7,468 nucleotides of DNA from CAIZGX01 sp044371535 (lineage in GTDB: Bacteria > Bacteroidota > Bacteroidia > Flavobacteriales_D > Sanyastnellaceae). The notes below the pieces were generated by a model. The model was not told the DNA's origin. It saw only the letters and a program-made list of their open reading frames with translations, and ran no database searches. A program made the position numbers and the translations under genes. Shown piece by piece: positions 1 through 6,698 of this stretch. The DNA is taken from NCBI GenBank assembly GCA_044371535.1, contig JBILTL010000109.1, positions 1 through 7,468 on the forward strand, written 5' to 3'. Position 1 is the first letter of the stretch; each line of letters opens with the position of its first letter.

Positions 1-350
1 TCGAGAATTTCCTTGCCTGTAAAAGGTTTGCCTATGATAAAATCATTTTCAACTTTAATCATAAAGACAAAAGTGTAATTTGAGCCTTCTTCAATAGATT
101 TTTTGAGTTCGGTTTGCGTAATTGCAGCAAAGCATATTTTATTCTCATTTACTGTGGTGGATTTAATTTCAACATACTTCAATATATTGTTTTCATCCTT
201 GTAGACAATATCGGCGTATGGCTTACTTTTCAAAAGCACTTGCCCTCGTTCTAATTTTTTTATATTTGATACACAGGGCACTTCTATCAAGTGATAAAGT
301 TCTTTTTTGATATAGGCTAATTTCGCTTCTTCGGCTAGTTTATTTGACAT
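1..350 (-). CDS. PD-(D/E)xK nuclease-like protein (DUF3883-like), partial, 3' end beyond window
   Basis: This is the N-terminal 116 codons of a protein that continues past the left edge of the window. After a helical, charged N-terminus (residues 1-40), a segment reads as the core of a restriction-endonuclease fold: D47 in a YADIVY strand, then E61-x-K63 in a YVEIKST strand, then an ITQTEL stretch (77-82) opening a helix, and a hydrophobic strand NYTFVFMIKV at 91-100. This D...ExK plus following T/E-helix and strand is the arrangement known in DUF3883 and related Holliday-junction-resolvase-like nucleases, so a DNA- or RNA-cleaving activity is possible; that is inference from motifs only. The ATG lies 5 bases after the stop of the cREC gene upstream, which fits one mRNA. 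The rest of the protein, and so any helicase or other fused domain, cannot be seen. It could also be a catalytically inactive member. Confidence 0.6.
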   Translation of the reverse strand, partial: MSNKLAEEAKLAYIKKELYHLIEVPCVSNIKKLERGQVLLKSKPYADIVYKDENNILKYVEIKSTTVNENKICFAAITQTELKKSIEEGSNYTFVFMIKVENDFIIGKPFTGKEIL

Positions 351-355
351 ATAGT

Positions 356-751
356 TTATCGATTTAGGTACTCTTTAATTATTTCCTCCATGTTTTTCTT
401 TCCTGAAATGTTCATACTGTGAACTTTATAATCAGGAAATTTTAATTTTCTTTTGGCACAATAGTCAATCAACCATTCAACTGCGTGATAACCTGTCTTT
501 ACTTGCATTTGGCCATAATCAATGGTCTCCTCTTGATTTTGCGGTAAATAGGCCTCCCAATCTAGGTCGTGATCGAAACTTATTAAATCGGGCAGTCCAT
601 TCTCTTCAATGAAATCGACGAATTCGTCAAATGACCTTACGACATTCCATTCGGAATTGTTTTCATAGAGCGGATTGAGTGCCCACTCTATACCAGCCTG
701 ACCGTAAAAAAGTGTTTCAGGGTTTCTTATGTCATCAAGGAATAGCTTCAT
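356..751 (-). CDS. Cyclic-phosphate-processing receiver-domain (cREC) protein
   Basis: A compact 131-aa cytoplasmic protein made of a single receiver-like alpha/beta domain. The recognisable motifs, in order, are the N-terminal strand MKLFLDDIRNP with the acidic pair D6-D7, the RSFDEF segment (39-44), the strand LISFDHDLDW with D60-H61-D62, the KTGYHAVEWL helix (85-94), and the C-terminal VHSMN...G..N signature (H111, S112, N114, G117, N120). These match the family named cyclic-phosphate processing receiver domain, a REC-fold group predicted, not to my knowledge shown, to act on cyclic phosphate ends of RNA or nucleotides rather than in two-component signalling. The HD and HSxN residues are unlike ordinary response regulators. 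The ATG overlaps the stop of the upstream gene by one base (TAATG), implying translational coupling, and the nuclease-like gene follows after 5 bases. Length is what I expect for a standalone member. The family call is good; the biochemical role is inference. Confidence 0.75.
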   Translation of the reverse strand: MKLFLDDIRNPETLFYGQAGIEWALNPLYENNSEWNVVRSFDEFVDFIEENGLPDLISFDHDLDWEAYLPQNQEETIDYGQMQVKTGYHAVEWLIDYCAKRKLKFPDYKVHSMNISGKKNMEEIIKEYLNR

Positions 752-1194
752 TAGTTTTTAAATATTAGGTTAAATTCGTCACAAGACGCTCCTTTAATTA
801 GTTTGTATTTTCTGACGAAATATTTTTCAGTTGTGAACTTAAAAGATTTTTTAATCTCTAGTATTTTATCACCTCGTTCGTTAGCAAGGAATAAAAGAGC
901 TGTTGGTTTATTATCATTTGTTCGCATTTTTTTGAATAGAAAGCAGATTTCACCAGGGTACAGGCCCAGATCAATATGATTTCCTTTAAGCATTCCGTCC
1001 AAATCAAAGACACAATCATCTTCGTTCTTTTCAAACTCAATGCGCAGAAACAAAAGAAATCTATAATAATCGAGCCCGAGAAATTTTCCATTTTTATCAA
1101 GAATGTCCTCAAGTTTATCTATTTCTCTGAAGACCAAACAGGCGTATGTGTATTGAACTAATTTTCTATTTGTGGCAAGTTTAGTAGATTTCAT
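751..1194 (-). CDS. Hypothetical protein, first gene of the accessory operon
   Basis: A 147-aa protein that I do not recognise. It has no signal peptide and no membrane segment, so it is probably cytoplasmic. The N-terminal half looks helical (about residues 9-57, including the amphipathic stretch LDYYRFLLFLRIEFEK at 41-56), and the second half looks like alternating beta strands (GEICFLFKKM at 81-90, ALLFLAN at 99-105, KILEIKKSFKF at 110-120, KYFVRKYKLI at 124-133), suggesting a small alpha+beta fold. It carries three cysteines (C19, C61, C84) in the folded part and one near the end (C138), with no clear metal-binding spacing. Its stop overlaps the start of the cREC gene in a TAATG junction, so the two are likely co-translated. 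Being first in the unit, it could be a regulator, antitoxin-like partner or substrate adaptor, but nothing in the sequence decides this. Confidence 0.75.
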   Translation of the reverse strand: MKSTKLATNRKLVQYTYACLVFREIDKLEDILDKNGKFLGLDYYRFLLFLRIEFEKNEDDCVFDLDGMLKGNHIDLGLYPGEICFLFKKMRTNDNKPTALLFLANERGDKILEIKKSFKFTTEKYFVRKYKLIKGASCDEFNLIFKN

Positions 1195-1276
1195 TCTTAT
1201 ATGTATAAATGTAAAAGATCGTAATATATAAGGTAACGAAAGAGAATTTCATTTATTTTAGTAAAAATGAAAAATA
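1195..1276. promoter_or_regulatory. Divergent, very AT-rich intergenic region
   Basis: These 82 bases separate two genes that start in opposite directions, so promoters for both must lie here or inside the opposing gene. Only 15 of 82 bases are G or C. For the leftward unit there is a near match to the Bacteroidota -7 box, TACATTTA on the minus strand about 11 bases before the ATG, but I see no good -33 element at the usual spacing. For the rightward gene only a poor box (TATTTTAG) is visible. Neither start codon has a Shine-Dalgarno sequence, as is usual in this phylum; both are preceded by A-rich stretches. Confidence 0.3.
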
Positions 1277-1723
1277 ATGGATAAACGAAGGGAGCGATTT
1301 TTAAATTATGGTGTAAAGCAAGTAAACAGGGCTGTGGAGAACATTGAACGCTTGAAAAGATTTGGAGAGCGATCAAACTACATCATTGAGGAAGGGGAGA
1401 TGGAAAGGATCATTGAACTGCTAAACGATAAGATTATAGAATTAAGAGATCATTACAGGGGTAATAAAAATGCGGAGAGTAGTTTTTCAATAACCAAAGA
1501 GAAAACAACCCTCGAAAGTGTTAACAATGATATAATTGTTCCAACGAAACATGCTGAGGATTTGCAATATTTTAGAAAGCGATGGTTAGAAACGAGTGAA
1601 CAAAATCAAAGAATTAGACAACTACAGGAGAAGCAGAATATAGAAAATGATATCATGAAGAAACAGATTCTTCAACTCGATTTTCTTGTAAAAGAAATAC
1701 AAAAAAAACTGGAGGGTAAATAA
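1277..1723 (+). CDS. Small charged coiled-coil protein, function unknown
   Basis: A 148-aa, strongly charged, soluble protein without signal peptide or membrane segment. Residues 3-60 form a predicted helical unit: R4-R5-x-R-F8, VNRAVENIERLKRFGERSNY (16-35), then an EEGEMERIIELLNDKIIELRDHY helix. This layout (basic start, R-x-N-x-A-x-x-x-I-x-x-L, a turn with RSNY, and a second helix ending in HY or RF) recalls a short domain I have seen in many unnamed plasmid, phage and accessory proteins; I know no function for it. A low-complexity linker follows (61-90), then a long coiled coil (about 92-146) rich in Q, E, K and R with spaced L and I. The gene stands alone between a divergent operon and convergent carB. 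The ATG at 1277 is chosen because an ATG ten bases earlier is in another frame. Oligomerisation or nucleic-acid binding is plausible but unproven. Confidence 0.7.
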   Translation: MDKRRERFLNYGVKQVNRAVENIERLKRFGERSNYIIEEGEMERIIELLNDKIIELRDHYRGNKNAESSFSITKEKTTLESVNNDIIVPTKHAEDLQYFRKRWLETSEQNQRIRQLQEKQNIENDIMKKQILQLDFLVKEIQKKLEGK

Positions 1724-1767
1724 TATTGACCAGTTGATTAGAGGATAAGCACAATGCGTTGCGTCAT

Positions 1768-1778
1768 CCGCTACGCGG
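1768..1778. terminator. Short GC-rich hairpin in the convergent gap, weak terminator candidate
   Basis: The 57-base gap between the ends of the convergent coiled-coil gene and carB contains a GC-rich patch (about 1755-1778) with a CCGC-TAC-GCGG hairpin of four G-C pairs and a three-base loop. On the plus strand it is followed by TATTATTT, so it could weakly end transcription of the upstream plus-strand gene; the T-rich part overlaps the last codon and stop of carB. On the minus strand no T-run follows, so it does not look like a carB terminator. The stem is too short for confidence. Confidence 0.25.
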
Positions 1779-1780
1779 TA

Positions 1781-4597
1781 TTATTTCGAAAGGTAAAGAT
1801 TCCGCTCCGAAAAAATCTGTCTGAAAAACGGATCCTTCAGGTCTTTGATGAATCGAATGGCTTCGCCGGTTGATTTCATTTCCGGACCGAGTTCTTTGTT
1901 TACTTCAGGGAATTTCTCGTAACTGAATACAGGAATTTTAATTGCGTATCCGTTGCGTTTCGGTTGGAAGTTAATGTCCTTCACTTTCAATGCTCCCAAC
2001 ATAACCTTTGTAGCGTAGTTAACGTACGGTTCGTCGTAGGCTTTCGCTATGAAAGGCACCGTGCGCGATGCACGCGGATTCGCTTCAATGATGTAAACAA
2101 TGTCGTCTTTAATGGCGAACTGAATGTTTATCAAACCTACGGTTCCTAGTGCAACAGCAATCTTCTTCGTGTGCTCTTCAATCTGCGTCATCACAAGGTC
2201 TCCCAAGTTATACGGAGGAAGAACACCATAAGAATCGCCGCTGTGAATTCCAGCAGGCTCAATATGTTGCATAATGCCAATGATGTAAACATCTTCTCCG
2301 TCGCAAATGGCATCGGCTTCCGCTTCAATAGCGCCTTCCAAGAAGTGGTCTAACAAAATCTGATTGTCGGGCATGTCGCGAAGAATATTCACCACGTGCT
2401 GCTCCAATTCGTGTTCGTTAATTACGATCTTCATTTTTTGTCCGCCTAACACGTAGCTCGGACGAACCAACAACGGGAAGCCTAAGTCTTTCGATAATTC
2501 AATGGCTTGCTCTGCGTTTTCAACCACCCCGAATTTCGGATAAGGAATATTATTTTCCTTCAAGCAATTTGAAAAACGTCCTCTGTCTTCGGCCAAGTCT
2601 AAGGCGTCGAAAGAGGTTCCTAATATTTTTATTCCGTAGCGTTGTAATTTTTCTGCAAGCTTCAAAGCTGTTTGTCCGCCTAGCTGAACAATTACTCCCA
2701 CGGGGTTTTCATGACGAATGATGTCGTAAATGTGTTCCCAGAATACAGGTTCGAAATACAATTTGTCTGCAGTATCGAAATCAGTTGAAACGGTTTCCGG
2801 ATTGCAATTGATCATGATGGTTTCGTATCCGCACTCCTTCGCTGCAAGCACACCGTGCACACATGAGTAGTCGAATTCAATACCTTGACCAATGCGGTTC
2901 GGGCCGCTTCCCAAAACAATTACTTTTTTGTTTTCAGAACGAACACTTTCGTTCTCGTATTCAAAGGTGCTGTAGTAATACGGAGTTTTCGCTTCGAACT
3001 CAGCCGCGCAGGTGTCTACCAATTTGTACACACGCTGAATGCCCATCTCATCGCGCTTCGTATAAACTTCACTTTCCAAGCATTTCAAGAGATGCGCAAT
3101 TTGTCTGTCGGCGTATCCTTTTTGTTTCGCTTCGAATAACAATTCTTTCGGAATTGAAGCGAGGGTGTGCTTTTCAATCACACGTTCCAACTGAAGTAAT
3201 TCTTCTATTTGCTTCAAGAACCACAAATCGATGCGTGTTTTTTCTTGAATGGTTTTGAAGGGTATTCCCAATTTAATGGCATCGTAAATGTGGAAAATAC
3301 GGTTCCAACTTGGGTGCTCCAATGAGTTTAATATTTCTTGTTGGTCGCGAAGTTCTTTTCCATCGGCACCCAATCCATTTCTATTGATTTCTAAGGATTG
3401 ACAAGCTTTTTGAAGCGCTTCTTGGAATGTTCTTCCAATGCCCATTACTTCACCAACACTCTTCATTTGCAAACCTAACTCGCGGTTGCATCCTGGGAAT
3501 TTATCGAAATTCCATCTTGGGATTTTTACAATCACATAATCCAAGGTTGGTTCGAACAAAGCCGAAGTGCTCTTGGTAATCTGATTTTGAAGTTCGTCGA
3601 GGTGATAACCAATGGCTAGTTTCGATGCGATTTTTGCAATTGGATAACCAGTTGCTTTCGATGCCAGTGCTGAAGAGCGCGAAACACGCGGATTAATTTC
3701 AATGGCAATAATGTCTTCGTTTGCATCGGGAGAAACCGCGAATTGAACGTTACAGCCGCCTGCAAAATTTCCAATGGCGCGCATCATGCGAATGGCCATG
3801 TCGCGCATCTTTTGGAACGTGGTATCGCTTAAAGTCATAGCAGGAGCAACAGTGATACTGTCTCCAGTGTGAATTCCAATTGGATCGAAATTTTCAATGC
3901 TACAGATGATAACTACGTTGTCGTTCGCGTCGCGAAGCAACTCAAGTTCGTATTCCTTCCAACCCATTAACGCTTTGTCAATCATGACTTCGTGAATAGG
4001 GGAAAGGTGCAGTCCACGTGTAAGCAAGCGATCGAAGTCGGCTTGGTTGTATACAAGGCTAGCGCCTGAACCACCGAGTGTATAGGAAGGTCGAATACAA
4101 AGTGGGAAGCCGAATTGTTGTGCAATTTCTTTTCCTTCAAGGAAAGACTTTGCTGTTAATTGCGGAGCCATAGGCACGCCTATTTCAATCATTAAATCGC
4201 GAAAAGCCTCGCGGTTTTCGGTGATCTCAATGGCTTTGGTATCAACTCCCACCATACGAACACCGTATTGTTCCCACATGCCGCTCTCCTCGCATTGAAT
4301 AGCGAGGTTCAATGCAGTTTGTCCACCCATAGTTGGAAGAACAACGTCGATCTTATGATTTTTAAGAATGGTCTCAATGCTTGCCGGTTCGAGGGGAAGG
4401 AGGTAAACATTGTCTGCAACCACCTTGTCTGTCATGATGGTTGCGGGGTTGCTATTGATGAGGGTTACTTCAATGCCTTCTTCACGCAATGAGCGCGCAG
4501 CTTGGCTTCCAGAGTAATCAAATTCACATGCTTGTCCGATAACGATAGGTCCTGAACCGATAATAAGGACCGACTTAATGCTTTTGTCTTTGGGCAT
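1781..4597 (-). CDS. carB: Carbamoyl-phosphate synthase large subunit, short form without C-terminal allosteric domain
   Basis: CarB (EC 6.3.5.5) makes carbamoyl phosphate from bicarbonate, two ATP and ammonia delivered by the glutaminase subunit CarA, feeding arginine and pyrimidine synthesis in the cytoplasm. The carboxyphosphate half (about 1-403) has GSGPIVIGQACEFDYSG (14-30), R129, R169 in RPSYTLGGSG, E215, Q285, E300 and N302, matching known E. coli nucleotide and metal ligands. A helical oligomerisation region follows (about 404-553), then the carbamoyl-phosphate half with GSGPNRIGQGIEFDYS (563-578), R674, R712 in RPSYVLGGQ, E758, Q826, E838 and N840. The protein stops at residue 938, whereas E. 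coli CarB has 1073 residues; the MGS-like domain that binds UMP, IMP and ornithine is absent. I recall similarly short CarB proteins in Flavobacteriia but cannot verify it here. The ATG directly follows an A-run and matches the family N-terminus. carA is not adjacent. GC is higher than in the flanking genes. Confidence 0.97.
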   Translation of the reverse strand: MPKDKSIKSVLIIGSGPIVIGQACEFDYSGSQAARSLREEGIEVTLINSNPATIMTDKVVADNVYLLPLEPASIETILKNHKIDVVLPTMGGQTALNLAIQCEESGMWEQYGVRMVGVDTKAIEITENREAFRDLMIEIGVPMAPQLTAKSFLEGKEIAQQFGFPLCIRPSYTLGGSGASLVYNQADFDRLLTRGLHLSPIHEVMIDKALMGWKEYELELLRDANDNVVIICSIENFDPIGIHTGDSITVAPAMTLSDTTFQKMRDMAIRMMRAIGNFAGGCNVQFAVSPDANEDIIAIEINPRVSRSSALASKATGYPIAKIASKLAIGYHLDELQNQITKSTSALFEPTLDYVIVKIPRWNFDKFPGCNRELGLQMKSVGEVMGIGRTFQEALQKACQSLEINRNGLGADGKELRDQQEILNSLEHPSWNRIFHIYDAIKLGIPFKTIQEKTRIDLWFLKQIEELLQLERVIEKHTLASIPKELLFEAKQKGYADRQIAHLLKCLESEVYTKRDEMGIQRVYKLVDTCAAEFEAKTPYYYSTFEYENESVRSENKKVIVLGSGPNRIGQGIEFDYSCVHGVLAAKECGYETIMINCNPETVSTDFDTADKLYFEPVFWEHIYDIIRHENPVGVIVQLGGQTALKLAEKLQRYGIKILGTSFDALDLAEDRGRFSNCLKENNIPYPKFGVVENAEQAIELSKDLGFPLLVRPSYVLGGQKMKIVINEHELEQHVVNILRDMPDNQILLDHFLEGAIEAEADAICDGEDVYIIGIMQHIEPAGIHSGDSYGVLPPYNLGDLVMTQIEEHTKKIAVALGTVGLINIQFAIKDDIVYIIEANPRASRTVPFIAKAYDEPYVNYATKVMLGALKVKDINFQPKRNGYAIKIPVFSYEKFPEVNKELGPEMKSTGEAIRFIKDLKDPFFRQIFSERNLYLSK

Positions 4598-4607
4598 TTT
4601 TTTTTTA

Positions 4608-4632
4608 TCTCACTTCGTAGGATGAAGTAAGA
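4608..4632 (-). promoter_or_regulatory. Hairpin in the carB 5' leader
   Basis: Read on the carB strand, TCTTACTTC pairs with GAAGTGAGA across a seven-base ATCCTAC loop, giving nine consecutive pairs including one G-U. The G-U pair becomes an A-C mismatch on the opposite strand, so the structure is better in carB RNA than in plus-strand RNA. It ends 10 bases before the carB ATG and is joined to it by an A-rich stretch, which would place it at the ribosome-loading site. It is not followed by T residues, so it is not an intrinsic terminator. It may tune translation or protect the 5' end; whether a ligand or protein is involved is unknown. Confidence 0.45.
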
Positions 4633-4653
4633 GGCGTTTTTCTAATACGTCGG

Positions 4654-4686
4654 CGAAATTACAACCTTAAACCGTTATGGTGCAAG
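4654..4686 (-). promoter_or_regulatory. Candidate carB promoter
   Basis: On the carB strand, CTTG (4686-4683) is followed after 21 bases by TAATTTCG (4661-4654). Compared with the Bacteroidota vegetative pattern TTTG-N19-21-TAnnTTTG, each box has one mismatch and the spacing fits. Transcription would begin near 4648, giving a leader of about 50 bases that contains the hairpin at 4608-4632. The match is imperfect and other starts in this AT-rich region are possible. Confidence 0.35.
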
Positions 4687-4758
4687 TAGAGATTTTAACA
4701 GTTGTTGACAACCGTGAATATGTTTTGCATTTTAATTGATCGGAAAGAACACGTTGTC

Positions 4759-4791
4759 TTTAGGAATTAGCATTCTTTGGAATTAAGTTTG
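4759..4791 (+). promoter_or_regulatory. Bacteroidota-type promoter for the exported XAC2610-like/MORN gene pair
   Basis: TAAGTTTG at 4784-4791 is a perfect match to the Bacteroidota -7 consensus TAnnTTTG. TTTA at 4759-4762 lies 21 bases upstream and differs from the -33 TTTG by one base. Transcription should begin a few bases after 4791, around 4797, leaving a very short leader before the ATG at 4812. This supports the ATG at 4812 as the start of the first gene. The region between the two divergent genes (4598-4811) is otherwise free of coding signal. Confidence 0.55.
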
Positions 4792-4811
4792 ACGAAATAT
4801 TCTTGTTTAAA

Positions 4812-6698
4812 ATGTATAAAATTTGTTTAGTTATAAGTTTAGTTTCATTATCGTTTTCAAGTCTTGGACAGGACAAAGAATTGAAAAGAGCGTTTGATGA
4901 GTTTCAAGATGGACTAATAGAACAGTGCTTGGCTACCCTAGATGGTTATCAAAAAACAGCAAAGAAAGTTGAGACGAACGATGCGGTATTGTATTACTGG
5001 GTATATACGCACGCCCTTGCAGCAGAAGGTCCGACTCAAAATTTAAGTTATGCTTATGAATTAACGAGTGACTTTGTAAATAAGGCATTGATTCTAAAAA
5101 AAGAAGATGAAAAGGCCTATTTCAAAATGGTAGAGAAGTTTGGCTGTACAGTGGAGAAGGAAGGAGAGCTGATGGTTGTGTTGGATAATCGCATTTCATC
5201 TGATATGTTAGAAAATTCAAAAGTGAGTAAAGTAGATGAAATTGATTTGGATGATCAGATTGGCGAGCTCCTAATTTTTATTCATGACTTTCCGAATTCT
5301 TCTCATTTGTATGAAATGAGTGATCGAATTGATGAACTTAGAGTTCGACAAGCAATATATAAGAGAGATGAGTCCGCAATAGAGCGCTTTACTAAAATTG
5401 AGAGCTACAATACCCCTCCAATAGATCTTAGTCGCAAAGCTGTAATATTCAATAAGAATATTGGAGAACTGAATTATGTACTGCAAGACATATTGGAAGA
5501 GAGAGTAATGAAAACAGGCTCTTTGGTAGACCTAAACAAACTCAAAACAAGTTTTCCTAAGTCTAAAGTTATTCTTCAAGTTGAAATGGGACAAATTGAA
5601 AAAGTCTTTTCGAACTGCCAGAATATGATAAATTTTAATCAGGCGGATATTGTTTTTCTTGAGAAAGAAAATGCGGCAGATTATAGCGGAGACAATAAAA
5701 TTGGAGATATTAATCCTGAAGAGTTGATAAGGGTGTGCATGGATGAATCAAAGATTTTTTGTATCACTGAATTGTTGGCCGATAATGTGAAGTATAGTGA
5801 GAGAAATTATTATTTCAATGCTAATCAAGAGTTAGTGGCAATTGATTTTATTGTTAAACCGTTGTTGTACGAATTGCCTTTGAATGTTACACCAATATTT
5901 GAAGAGAAATCAAAAATTTATTTTTTTGGTGGAGAAGTCGTTTTAGTTGAAGGGAAGCAACTTTCGAAATTGGATTTCAATCGTGCTGTCGAATTGAAAA
6001 AGAAGATTGAAATAAGCATGAATACTGAGTTGGAGCAAAATCCATACAATGTCACTAGAATGTTTAATCCATACAAATGGAAAGGAAAGCCCACGCATAC
6101 CATTCTCTTGAATCAGGCGGGGTATTCTGTTTCTATTGCTATTGCCTGTGAACCTGAATTTGATGAGAGTTCGGTTGGTGGTGAGACTGTTGTTACTATT
6201 AAGAAGGGAGCCTTCGAACAAAAATTTCAATTAAACACATCTCTTTATATTGAGAAAAATATGTTCTTTAACGGCATTTATCGAATGCCTGAAAGTGAGG
6301 TTGAGAGTTTTCAATTTCTAACAGTTGTAGATTATAATTTCGATGGTTTTCTTGATATAGGAATTGATGGAGCTGCAGGAAATATGGAATCTTTGCCGGA
6401 ATGGTATAAGTGGAATCCGCAGTCACAATCTTTTGTTTTGGATAATGGGCTTGTGGGAAAGTATTTGAATGGAACTTTGGAATTCTTCCCTTCTGAAAAG
6501 AAAATAACGGCCACTGTCTATGAGAACGGTAATTCTACTTCGACGTTTTACTTGGACAATGGGTGTTGGAGAGAAATAGATATTTATTCGGAATACACTG
6601 ATTTTGATTCTTCGGACAATATGATAGATTTTACCCATCATATTTCAATCAAAGATGGACACCTTGAGTTTGAGTCAACCTCTAAAATTTCAGAATAA
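4812..6698 (+). CDS. Exported protein with helical N-terminal part and XAC2610/FG-GAP-like calcium loop
   Basis: A 628-aa protein with a signal peptide (MYKICLVISLVSLSFSSLG, cleavage likely before Q20); no lipobox cysteine, so it is probably periplasmic or secreted. Residues 20-270 are mainly helical and look like a TPR-type solenoid, with FIHDFPNSSHLYEM (156-169) resembling the inter-repeat motif of such proteins. Residues 310-400 look beta-rich, with YYFN and KIYFFGGEVV strands seen in many secreted Bacteroidota proteins of unknown role. The C-terminus contains the loop D507-Y-N-F-D511-G-F-L-D515, a DxNxDGxxD calcium-binding pattern, followed by WYKWNPQSQSF and further strands, an order typical of XAC2610-related proteins. 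I start at the ATG because the signal peptide follows directly; an in-frame TTG nine bases earlier lies too close to the predicted transcription start. Its stop overlaps the next gene's ATG (TAATG), so the two are coupled. Function is unknown; the XAC2610 likeness is by eye. Confidence 0.8.
   Translation: MYKICLVISLVSLSFSSLGQDKELKRAFDEFQDGLIEQCLATLDGYQKTAKKVETNDAVLYYWVYTHALAAEGPTQNLSYAYELTSDFVNKALILKKEDEKAYFKMVEKFGCTVEKEGELMVVLDNRISSDMLENSKVSKVDEIDLDDQIGELLIFIHDFPNSSHLYEMSDRIDELRVRQAIYKRDESAIERFTKIESYNTPPIDLSRKAVIFNKNIGELNYVLQDILEERVMKTGSLVDLNKLKTSFPKSKVILQVEMGQIEKVFSNCQNMINFNQADIVFLEKENAADYSGDNKIGDINPEELIRVCMDESKIFCITELLADNVKYSERNYYFNANQELVAIDFIVKPLLYELPLNVTPIFEEKSKIYFFGGEVVLVEGKQLSKLDFNRAVELKKKIEISMNTELEQNPYNVTRMFNPYKWKGKPTHTILLNQAGYSVSIAIACEPEFDESSVGGETVVTIKKGAFEQKFQLNTSLYIEKNMFFNGIYRMPESEVESFQFLTVVDYNFDGFLDIGIDGAAGNMESLPEWYKWNPQSQSFVLDNGLVGKYLNGTLEFFPSEKKITATVYENGNSTSTFYLDNGCWREIDIYSEYTDFDSSDNMIDFTHHISIKDGHLEFESTSKISE

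Noticed and set aside
858..1161. Overlapping open frames on both strands inside the 147-aa hypothetical gene
   Set aside because: The real gene has a TAATG junction with its neighbour and covers the region fully; these alternatives have low-complexity translations and no supporting signals.
2863..3258. Open frames of 131 and 84 codons on the plus strand inside carB
   Set aside because: They lie antisense to a full-length, well-conserved carB, their translations are rich in R, S, F and C without domain character, and they have no promoter or leader. They are by-products of carB codon use, as are the shorter plus-strand frames at 1964-2149, 2171-2353 and 4268-4492.
4704..4712. GTTGACAAC palindrome upstream of carB as a possible operator
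   Set aside because: A nine-base odd palindrome occurs often by chance in AT-rich DNA, there is only one copy, and I know no regulator with this site; left as unproven.
5271..6641. Several minus-strand open frames of 60-95 codons inside the exported protein gene
   Set aside because: They are antisense to a gene with a signal peptide, recognisable motifs and coupled neighbour, and none has a recognisable product.
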